A stretch of 22,602 nt of DNA from assembly GCA_003427395.1 (NCBI GenBank), contig BFEA01000199.1, forward strand, positions 769,167-791,768. The letters run 5' to 3'. This DNA is from Chara braunii. Taxonomy: Eukaryota; Streptophyta; Charophyceae; Charales; Characeae. Below are positions 1 through 9,947 of the stretch, piece after piece (position 1 is the stretch's first letter; each line of letters opens with the position of its first letter). The notes beneath the pieces are model-generated. The model did no database searches. It saw only the letters and a program-made list of their open reading frames with translations, and was not told the origin of the DNA. The position numbers were made by a program, and so were the translations under genes.

Positions 1-493
1 ACCCCCGACCAGTAGGTGCCGACCGGCCGACCGGTCGGCGGGTCGGCAGCTGACCAGTCAAGGGTCGCCGACGGTCGGGTTGTGCAACACTGGTCCGGAC
101 ATTTTTGCACTCTGGGGACCGGTCCGGACTGTCCGGTGTCCGGGGATGTCCAGATCACCGGACAGTCCGGACCGGTCCAGACACTGGTCTGGAAGACAAT
201 CCAGAAGTGTCCAGTGTCCGGGTCCGGGGTTACCATGCAGCCGAAGAGCATGGCAATGCTCTTGCAGCCGTTTGGTGCATAATGCATCATTTGTTCGACA
301 AAGAAAATGCCCGCAGGAAAGAATAACTGCGTAGATTAGTCCTCGGGCAGCGAGGAGTACAACGGATGTGGATAACCACTGCACAGAAGATAAACATTTC
401 GTCATGTCAAGACTCAAACAAACTGGCAAGGAAAGGGAGGGCAAGAGAAACGAGTACATTCTACAAAGGAAACAGGGTTTTCATTTATCACAC
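1..493 (-). other. SMC4 intron (incomplete, runs off left edge)
   Basis: Intron sequence downstream of the 494-646 exon. It holds a CCGGTCGGC-rich start (1-60), then a TCCGGACC-rich degenerate repeat (about 80-240), then about 250 bp of unremarkable sequence. I see no exon or RNA gene. The small frames here have no recognisable protein content. Confidence 0.75.
80..245. repeat. GTCCGGACC-rich degenerate repeat
   Basis: Many overlapping copies of TCCGGAC, GTCCAGA and GTCCGGT. Similar stretches occur at about 2365-2415, 6238-6310, 6640-6710, 10425-10490 and 13505-13605. At least the copies at 80, 6238 and 6640 are close to an ACCATG(C/G) segment (near 233, 6226 and 6714), which suggests one dispersed family rather than chance composition. 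Confidence 0.6.
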
Positions 494-646
494 CTTCTCT
501 TCCTCACGTGATCTTCCTGCAGTTGAATTATGCTCCACAACACTTGCCTCCATCCTTTCGAGATCCTGCTTCTTGGTGGCCAGTCTCTTATCTATATCTT
601 CTAAGCTCTTCAGTGCATCTTCATAATGCTGTGCAGCTGCTGCATG
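494..646 (-). CDS. SMC4: SMC4 exon: distal N-terminal coiled coil
   Basis: This exon has 51 codons, phase 0 at both ends: [20 protein letters not shown] to AGRSREEEK, followed by GTGTGA. The acceptor is CTCTTTGCAG. It is the last exon in the window, and the protein should continue toward the hinge beyond position 1. The same frame stays open upstream of the acceptor for another 62 codons (to 832) through an 11-codon repeat. That stretch is read here as intron because a good acceptor and homology both start the exon at 646. Confidence 0.9.
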
Positions 647-3600
647 CTGCAAAGAGACACACAAACCACATACAAACATGCAACTACTTAGACACATAAT
701 GCCCAATTCAACCTTTTGTTTTTCCTTCTTAATGCCCAAATCAACCTTTTGTTTTTCCTTCTTAATGCCCAATTCAACCTTTTGTTTTTCCTTCTTAATG
801 CCCAATTGAACCTTTAAATGGCCATAATGCATACTTCAACCTTAGTAATAGCCATGGCGAGGATCCACACATCTGGACAGCCATTGCGGGGTGCGTCAGG
901 CATTGCTGATGTGGCGCTGCCTCTGGTCTGCATTGCCTGCTGATGTGGCGCTGCCAATGGTCTACATTGCATGCTGATGTGGCGCTGCCTATGGTCTACA
1001 TTACATGCTGATATGGAGCTGCCTATGGTCTACATTGCATGTTGATGTGGTGCTGCCTGTGGTCTACATTGCATGCCGATGTGACACATGCTACAGGTCT
1101 ACATTGCTGATGTGGTGCATGCCACTTGTCTCAACTGTGGACGTGGCATTGTCCGCGCTGTCTACATGAGATGACTGGTTGCGACAAGGAGGAAGATCGG
1201 GATCTGTGGATGATTAGGATACAGAGTACTTACCTGAGACCGGCGTCGGTATTCTTCGCTGCTGGCTGTCTTCATTGTCTCTATGAGAGAGTGGTGCCAC
1301 GTGGCACTTCTGTGATATCGGGACTGATCAGACTTGTTACTATTATTTGCTTGATGACGTGGAGGGAGAGGAAGACCGGAGAAGAAGTGGGATTGGTTGG
1401 GTTACTATTGTGTGATCACTTCTTCCACCTTCTCCCTTTTCTCTCCTCCCTCCACTCTTTCCGTCTATTGGTGACGAGATATTGTTGCAGATATCATTTT
1501 CACGTTAACTGGAGACTTTGTACAGATCTGAGACTACAGGACTTCGACGTCTGATGAGTATCTTCCTGACTGGGTTCATTACAGCTAGACCAGGTTTCCA
1601 GTTTTTAATGAAAAACTTCCGTTTAAACCATTAGTACCTTTGACGGTTGGGAAAGTAGGGAGCCTCAGGTGGGCCTCCGATCTTTTAGGAGGCCAAAACG
1701 AAACCACGGTCGCCGATGAGATTTATCAAAGGCGGCCGTCGTCGAGCCCAACCCCCGACTTTTCAGGACTTCCCTGTCCCAACCGTCAAAGGTACTAGTG
1801 GTTTAAACAAAAAAAGGAAAGAGATCAGGCGGTGAGGTGTGTTGTGGTTGAAAAAAAATAATAAAGTCGATAGCTTGACACTCATTTACATACTCAACAC
1901 TTTGCAGCCATTCCCTGAAGGCTCTCAACTGTATTAGCCCCCCACCCACATCTGCGCCCCTGTACATGCGCGGCAAATTGCATACAACACCCTGGCAGAG
2001 TGCATATAATGCACATGCACCAAAAGGAAATAAATTGAACATTCCAAACGGAAATATCATTCAGAACAGCACACAATAGAGGTCGGTTGCTACCGTCTTC
2101 ACCCGAATAGAACACCCAGTCATTATAGCTGCATTTGGCCCAACTTTCAGTCCAGATGTGCCGGGCGTTCTATTCGGGAAGACGGTAGTATGGTCATAAT
2201 ACAAGGGGAAAAGGCCATGATGCACATGCAATTTCCTGCCCCCCATTACATCAAGATGCTGATCTATTATGTGATGCTTCTCTGCTTGTAGGAGCCCATG
2301 GCAAGGTACCAGGGCTAGGCACAGAAAACATATCATGCAATTAACAGCTATGACCAAAATGGACGTTGGACCTGAGCAGACCAGACCCAACCAAGTCTGG
2401 ACTCTGGACCAAGGCCCCCACAGCTGATTTGGATGAGGGTGGTAAGCTGTAGGAATCAATCGATTGGGGATTTTCTTAACAACTTTCGTCATTTCGCAAA
2501 AACTGGTGACTGTTGCCGTCCCTGTCCGCGCATTGATTCTACCTTTCCTCGGATAGATGGGTATGTATCTTTTCGCCCGAGTACTTTTGCTTCTTTCCTG
2601 GTTGGATGCGCAATTCCAAAACATCTTGCAGCCATCTTCCTCTAATCTGATACATCGTCTCAAGAAGCAGATTCTACAAATCTCTTCTTCTTCTTCTTCT
2701 TCTTCTTCTTCTTCTTCTTCTTCTTCTTCTTCTTCTTTGTCTTCGTCTTCTTCGTTTCTTCTTCTTTTGCCTCCTCCGTCTCCTTTCCTTTCTCTTCTAC
2801 CTCTTCTTTTGAGGATTGTGACTTGAAGATTCTGCGATTGCGTCAGTACAGGGTTCATGGTTTTGTTTGTAGCCCAGTAGATCACAACCCTGGAAACGCC
2901 TTTGTTTGTTGTCCATTGGTGTATGCCTCGCGTACGAGTGCTCTGTTTCTTGGTAACCACATGTCTTATCTGTTCACCAAGATAAGTCGTCAGTCATTGG
3001 TCGTTGTAGATTGGATCGTAAGAAGATTGGTTTTGAAAAGATGGGTAAGTGAAATCTCAAGGGCTAAGTTTGGGGATGCATACTGTATTTCAAAGCACAA
3101 GGATGTCACGAGGTGGCGTCCGATATGTCTACCCTTTTCCAAAGGTGGAGCATTGAGTGGGGGTCGTGTTGCCTATGCGGTCAATGGAGTTACTTCTCAG
3201 CATTTCTTTTGAGGTCACGAAAATATTTTCGAACCTTCCTCATGGCAAGGTTGCATGCCTGACGAAAGGTCAAAGGGAGGCTGGTCGTATTTTCATCTCC
3301 TTCTCTCAAATTATGTCTTATGTCTTCTTTGACCCTCAAAACACTTATGTTAGCGCTTCCAGTCAGCTGTTGAAGCAAGTCGTTGAATACCAATTGGAAA
3401 ATCTACCAGTCCGGTGCTCGCTTGTAGTTGCGTGCTTATAGTAACCTTAATAGACTATAATGAGAGAGAAGGTTAACAACAGTCGTATTTTTCATCACCA
3501 CTTCAAGACACCCTTCACCACTTTAAGATACCCTTCACCACTTCAGGATGCAGCCTGCCTAAACAGGTGGTTTCCAGGGTCTTCGGACCTTTCACCACTT

Positions 3601-6600
3601 CAGGACACCCTTCACCACTTCAGGATGCAGCCTGCCTAAACAGGTGGTTTTCATGGTCTTCGGACCTTTCACCACTTCAGAACCATTCAGGATTTTCAGA
3701 CTGCCCAAAACTCTCACTTCACCACTTCAGGATGCAGCCTGCCTAAACAGGTGGTTTTCAGGGTCTTCGGACCTTTCACCACTTCAGGACCATTCAGGAT
3801 TTTCAGACTGCCCAAAACTCTCACTTCATAATTTTCATTCCTGAATTTTCAGCTACCCATTAACCACTTGTGTATAATGAATTTTCGTTTCAGCAATTGA
3901 TTGGTAACGATCACAAGTTGGTTGTCGGGCTTCGTGCGGTCGACGATGTCTCTCTCCTCTCCATATATTTCAAGGATTCTGATTTTTCGTTTGGTAAGGC
4001 CCTCCCATTGCTTACTTCGTTTCGGGATTGCTGTGACAGGCATCTCAAATTGGAGCAAACCAACATGGGTCAATGCTGGGATTATATAGGCTGCATTTTG
4101 AAGATTTTTGAGGATCCATGCAAGGTTGTTCGTTTGGCAATGCACATAAATCAGAGGGCTGTTGTCAATCAGCCTCTCGTTTTTCGAAGTATCCAAGACT
4201 TCACATCCTTTTCGAGCAAGAAGCAGAAATTGGCAGTCCTAGGATCGTTTTTGCATCGAGCGCGGTCTTTTACCTCGGTTCCAAGGACTGAACTGGCTTT
4301 TTTTTTTATGTTGAAACATGAGCTGTGGCTTCGAGGCTATCCAGACTATTCTTTTGATATCTGTTTGACGTGATGTTTGAAGCTGGGTAGGCCAGGGGAC
4401 TTTTTTCTTCTTTTTTCCCTCGGTTTGTGAACTTACGCTCTGGTGAACTGGTGGTATACGAGTGATGAAATTATAAAATATCTGCATTACCAACTGGGCC
4501 ACCCAGGTCACCTTGGTTGCCCGGGCAGCCTGGGCGGGCAAGGACAGCCAGGCGAGAACCAGGGAACATCCCTGTAACAAAAAAAAAAAAATCCAAAATG
4601 TCCGAGAGAAAACTATGTTGTGCAGAAATATAAACTGAACAACCTTTTTTTTTTTTTTTTTTACATGATGATCAGGCGGATGTGCCCTCGGCAGAAGCCT
4701 TGGGTGCCATGTGCATTCAAGGTATCGATGGCTCACGGATTTCTGCAATTCACATTGAGTATCGAATTTTGCTGCGCTCTTCGTTGTTGTGAGGCCAAGA
4801 TATTTGTTTGCCGAGAGTTAACTGAACAACTTTTGCCTTAACGACTTTTGCCTTAGGGTCACGGACTCAGGCTGAAATTATTTGCCAAATAAGAAGTAAA
4901 ATATATATATTATTCACTTTTGGCCCGGCCGGGCAAATCGTTCCGGGCCACTCTGGTAACGTAGTAAAATATTGAATATTCGAAATGAAAATTCATTTGA
5001 ATAGATGAGCGATGTTATGGCACAGCATATGGCACACGGAGATAGGCTATTCTGTACAGACAAAGAGACATCAGGCAAGCATCTGGGCAACACCAAACCT
5101 TGTTCTCAAGCAGTTTGCCTTCCGCAGTTGCCACATCAATTCGCGCCTTTAACTCATTTATCTGCTTATCCCAGGGCTCCAGCTCAGCGTGACTCTTTGC
5201 AAGATCTTGTCTGTAAACCTCAGCCTCCTCTGCCCATTCGGAAAAGAAAATGGAACGAAAAAAGAAAATCAAAGGAAGAGAACGAAGAAAGTAGGAACAT
5301 TAGAACCGAACATGCATCTTCCATCCCCTTGCTATGACCAGCATGAACTAGAATCTAGACTGCCCTACAACCACCCCAGCTGACATCCTGTGCTCGGTCA
5401 GTCGATTGACTCTATATTCCTACCTATGCACCACCACAGACCTTTCCTCCCCACTTTCCTCCATATCTTAAGCATGAAATCCTTCACACTGGAACAACCC
5501 AGATACCCCGCGCTCTCCCCCCCCCCCCCCCCCCCCCCCCCCTATCGACCATCCACTGATGACCCGCTTCTCCCATGCATAAACGAAACCTCCAAAAGCA
5601 TGCGCAGAGAGTCCCTCATAACTTTAGTACAAGGTCCCAAAACTCGCACCCCAATGCTGCCCTCATCGACTGCAAGGGGGCTGCTTTACTAACCACGGCC
5701 CCTGGAACAGCCCAGATACTATATCCTTGACAACAGCAATAAAATACTGTTTAGAGACATGACACCACCCTTGTAGAAACTCTGTGCGGATTCTCCCAAC
5801 TAGTCCTAAATTGATAAGCATCTCAATCGTGACACAAGGATCATTAAACAGTTGTTATTCAGTGGTTAAAGAGGACTAGCCGGGAGACAGTAATGTATTT
5901 CCCACATACACCATGGTAAAGGGGCCTTGGGGGGGGGGGGGAGAGGGATCGCAATTGCTCCGCACCTCGGATGGTCTCCTTCAACTTCTCTAACTGCTTC
6001 TCCTCTTCTGCAAGTTTCTCGGTCATTGACACAATCTCCTCTTCCAGCTTGGGGATCATTTCAGTGCTATCAGCATTCTCTTTCTCCATTTCTTCAATGC
6101 GAGCTTTGTCCTGCGCTTGAAAAAATATCATAAGCAACAAACAAGACCTTGAAGGTAGCACAGTAACAGGAGGCAATAAACTCTTTGAGTCTTGAAATCT
6201 TGATCAATGAGTTGCATCCATGGCTACCATGCAGACTTCAGGGGAAGGGTCCAGATGGTCGATGGTCCAGGGTCCACGGTCCGGATTCCAGATGTTTGGA
6301 GCTGTCCTGATTACATTCAGGGAATTCTGGAAAAGAAACTGTTGTGCAGTGTGCACCATTCCAAAAAGAAGACTTTGCCTGAGGGTCATGGGAAAATTCG
6401 CAGCCAAATCTGTGTAAATCACTAAATCTCAGTAAAATAAAAAATGAAAATAAAAGTACTTTTTAAACCACCAGTGCATGGCCCCAGGCAACTGGAGAAC
6501 CTGTTTTGAGACTCCGAAAATTTAGGGGGCGCCGTAGTGGAAATGAATCGGCCGCCCGCAGCCTCCGCAAGGGGCCCGCAGCCGATAGCTGGCATGTAAT

Positions 6601-9131
6601 GGTGCTTTAAGGCACCCCCTGCTCCAGATCAGATGCAGACATTTGGACCTGGTCCGAAGCGTGTGGTGTCCAGTGTCGGTGCACTGATGGGTTCTGTGTC
6701 TGGGTCCGTGGCAACCATGGTTGCAACTTACAAGGCTTTATCAAGAGGGTCACGTACAGGATTGCATACTGTTCACAAAATGAGCAAAAACCTAGGTTAC
6801 TTGGGACACCTCACCGGGGGGGGTTGCCGCCCGTGTGAACCCAGGCATGTTGAAAGTCCGCGAGTTCTGTTTTTTCTTTGTCCATCCATAGGGCATTTCT
6901 GCACCCACCAAAAGCAGCCTGAATCCAGGTTCCTTTTCGTTTTTCAGTTTCCTTGGGGAGGGGAACAGGATATAAATGGGGCTTAAAGGGGTTTAAAAAG
7001 TTGTGCGGCTTGTGCCTTAGCATCTTAGCCTGATTTTTTCTTTATTTCTTTTTTCAAGTTTTTTGTCTTTGTGATCCAATAAGGAATTCTGAGGCCACCC
7101 TCAGCCATAAGTTGTTTGCATGGGGCTGGATAGGTCGTCCAACCATTCCCGCCCAAGCGGCCTAGCTCAGTTGGTTGAGCACGTAAGTGGCACTCAGGAG
7201 GTCGTGAGTCCGATAGCCAATGTCACCCTTTAGATCCCCCCTGGCCTCCTGGGGTATGCTTCAGGTTCACCAGCGGAGATGGTTGGCTTGGGCCTCCTGG
7301 CTGGTTGTGGAAGCGATTTAGGCGATTTCCAGCCGCCACCACGTGTTAGGAGCTAGGAAACTGCTCTCCGCATAGAGTAGAGGTGGTTGCTGCACAGTAA
7401 GTAGTGTCTGGTAGACCCATAACCGTTAGGAGTGTCTCCTTGGCCTAGTGTGTATATTAGGTGGTGTGAGGGTAAAAAATGATGAGAGAAGAAAGTAGAA
7501 TAGTAAATGAAGCTGTCGCCCGATGAGGAAAAGACAGCCTGCATTTAATGATTTTAATTTAAAAAAAGGAAGGGGAGGAAAAAAAAAAAAAAGGTCGCCC
7601 AACCAGTACCCAACTGCAATAGGTATGCAACTCTAAATCCCCTTGGTGGACATAGGAGGAGTTTTGTGCCCTAGTTCAATGAGAAGGAGGGGAAGAGAGT
7701 AGAGGATAGAATAGGAGAGGAGAGGAGAGGAGAGGAGTGCAGAGGGAGGGGAGAAGGGAGAAGGGAGGAGCGCAGAGGAGCTGCAATCTTTTCTTTTCTT
7801 ACTTTTCTTTTCCACGGCCATCTCAGGCCTGCACTGGGTCACTACCCCCCAGCCTCCAGCCCCTCATATGGAAATGATGTAGGGTGGGCGTCACGGATAG
7901 TGGTGGTTTAAACTTTAAACCTCAAACGCCCTTGCCCTCGGGCGACACTGGGTTTCTTGTATATGATTTAGTACACAGTGACTGGAGCAAAAAAAAAAAG
8001 ATAACACCTTTCAGGACAAGATATATGGCAATGGGTCCATTGTATTCTGGGAAGCATCAGCAGATTCAGCATGATTCCTACTCGACCGGCAAGTCACACA
8101 GATATTCATCAAGAAGATAAAATAGGTTTAGGAATCATGGCACCAATGAGACTACCTTCTTCCCCCGAATACAACGTAGGGCCATTATAACTGTATCTAG
8201 ACGGAAAGACACCCAAATACAGCTGTAATGCCCGTACGTTGTATTCAGGGGAAGAAGGTAGCTCAGTTGGTACACCCATGAATTGGTGAAATGCCGAAGT
8301 TCGAATCCAGATGAATGACACAAAAATAACTCTGAAGTCTCTGGGGCCAGCCAGTTCAACGACGATATCTCAAGGCTGTGGCCCTTTGGGGAAAAAAAAA
8401 AAAAATGTTTAGGAATCATGGCAGATACGCCGTTTAGATTTGCATACCTCACTATGGAAATTCTTGGCGAATAAAAACTATTAAGAAGTAATAAAAACTC
8501 AATAAGGGGAAAAAAAAAAAGTTTAAAAAGTTAAAAAAACTCAATATGCAGTACAACGAGCATAGGAAAGTTCGTAATCACTACCATTATCATCGCTACA
8601 GACGATAGTTCAGATGATTGAGAGGCACTCACCTTTGCAACCTTGTCTTCAACTTTCTTCTGCTTCTGCTTTCTGTGCTTAATGTCTTCCCGAAACTTGA
8701 TGTCCTTCCTCTCAAACTCTTTGAATTCTTTCTTGCATGCTTCAACCTGCGCCTCAACCTCCTGCACACTCGTGGGCACAATCGGAAATGATAGTCGGCA
8801 ACTAGAACACAAAGGGCAGCCGACGAAAAAAGGAGTAGCAGAGAACAATGCCAGAAAAAGCGAGCGTTAAACAACATGTCTGCCTTCAGAAAGAATCAGA
8901 AGCTGCAGTTGGAATCAAAGGGTTTTTTTGTGATATTTTTGTGGAAGCTCAGTGAAGTCGCCGGTGGACATTGGCTTCCACAGAATACCCTTCTTCCATT
9001 GCAAATCCTGCTTCCGTTATTAGGCACACTATGCACAATGGAAAACATAGGGAGTATGGCTGCATCCTTTAATCCCTTCCCGTTTTTCATTCCACAGGCT
9101 CCTCCAGAAAACATCCCACCTTGTTCAGCAC

Positions 9132-9194
<63 letters not shown>

Positions 9195-9195
9195 N

Positions 9196-9250
<55 letters not shown>

Positions 9251-9861
9251 AGAAAGAGACAGAGAGTGAGAGAGCATCACAAGTCTCTGCGTTGAACTAT
9301 GACAATCCCTGTTAGCAGCTATTTCGAGCTGGAAAATGTGAATCAACAATCACAAGAACAGCCAAGGGCTGGTAAAAAAGAAAGAAAAGCCGGGAAAAAA
9401 AAAAAAAAACGAGGGCTCGAGATGAGCAGCAAAACAAGAAAACCAAAGCCATAAGGTCATGTTTTCGTAAAAAAGAAAGAAAAGAAAAACCGGAATTCAA
9501 AAAGAGACAAGAACAGTACCGACTGAAAAAGCAATGCAAGAAGAGAGCAGAACAGTACCCACTTTGCAGCTCTTATCTTGACCATTGAAGGAATCCTCTA
9601 GCTCCTTTAGTGATTTCTTCTGCTCAGCAACTTTTTCCCTACATCACAAAACATGAAAAATACGGATTGAGGGGGGCAGTTGGAGTGGGGTGAGGGACGA
9701 GCCCTGAGGGGAGGGGTAAAAGAGGGCATCCATTGAATAGTAAGCACAGACACAAGGACTAAAAGGATGTCAAAAGAATGATACTGGATCAACAATGCCG
9801 GCATTCAGAAGCAGAGTGCTGTCTCTCCAATATGCCAATAGCCACCAGGTAAGTCCAGGCA

Positions 9862-9947
<86 letters not shown>

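Larger units (their letters stand above)
2433..4373 (+). pseudogene. Decayed reverse transcriptase of a retroelement
   Basis: Conceptual pieces on the plus strand, antisense to SMC4: 2433-2645 ([23 protein letters not shown]), 2811-3212 ([16 protein letters not shown], then [16 protein letters not shown], an RT palm entry with RPI), about 3187-3441 in a shifted frame ([15 protein letters not shown], resembling RT motif A FD(I/V)K..F..LPH with the aspartate replaced), and 3870-4373 ([16 protein letters not shown] motif C with the DD pair, then [10 protein letters not shown] and LHRARSF..., ending LWLRGYP). The reading frame is broken by a stop near 2643, a (TTC)n run, a frameshift near 3200 and a satellite-like array at 3490-3840 where motif B should be. 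The order of motifs fits one RT. The family is uncertain (non-LTR or Penelope-like). It is not functional as it stands. Confidence 0.65.
647..5098 (-). other. SMC4 intron, 4452 bp
   Basis: A large intron packed with repeats: a 33-bp minisatellite, a 34-bp minisatellite, two MITEs, a (TTC)n run, a plus-strand reverse-transcriptase relic split by a satellite-like array, and an hAT-like MITE. The stretch 1131-1620 is AT/GC balanced and I see nothing recognisable in it. The stretch 1810-2090 likewise holds nothing I can name. Confidence 0.85.
6111..8632 (-). other. SMC4 intron, 2522 bp
   Basis: It contains two TCCGGACC-type repeat patches (6238-6310, 6640-6710), a TTAA-type MITE, two tRNA-derived SINEs and a GGAGA-rich purine stretch (7685-7785). 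Both SINEs are inserted on the plus strand, antisense to SMC4. The stretch 6720-7130 has no feature I recognise. Confidence 0.85.

Noticed and set aside
1126-1554. 142-codon plus-strand frame
   Set aside because: It starts in the 34-bp minisatellite, shows no motif I recognise and lies antisense inside an SMC4 intron.
2061-2960. 299-codon minus-strand open frame with a long Glu run
   Set aside because: The Glu run is the (TTC)n repeat read backwards and the rest is antisense to the reverse-transcriptase relic. It has no recognisable domain.
7163-7211. Functional tRNA gene at the SINE head
   Set aside because: The B box is degenerate, the arms do not pair and a SINE body with A-tail and TSD follows.
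8155-8258. The hairpin as a native 5' part of the SINE, formed by snap-back copying
   Set aside because: The copy at 2093-2185 is the same element in the opposite orientation, with TA flanks and no SINE attached, so an independent MITE is the simpler reading.
8762-9562. A missing SMC4 exon hidden near the N at 9195
   Set aside because: I first suspected about 22 missing residues, but realigning to the plant SMC4 coil gives a continuous fit within about three residues.
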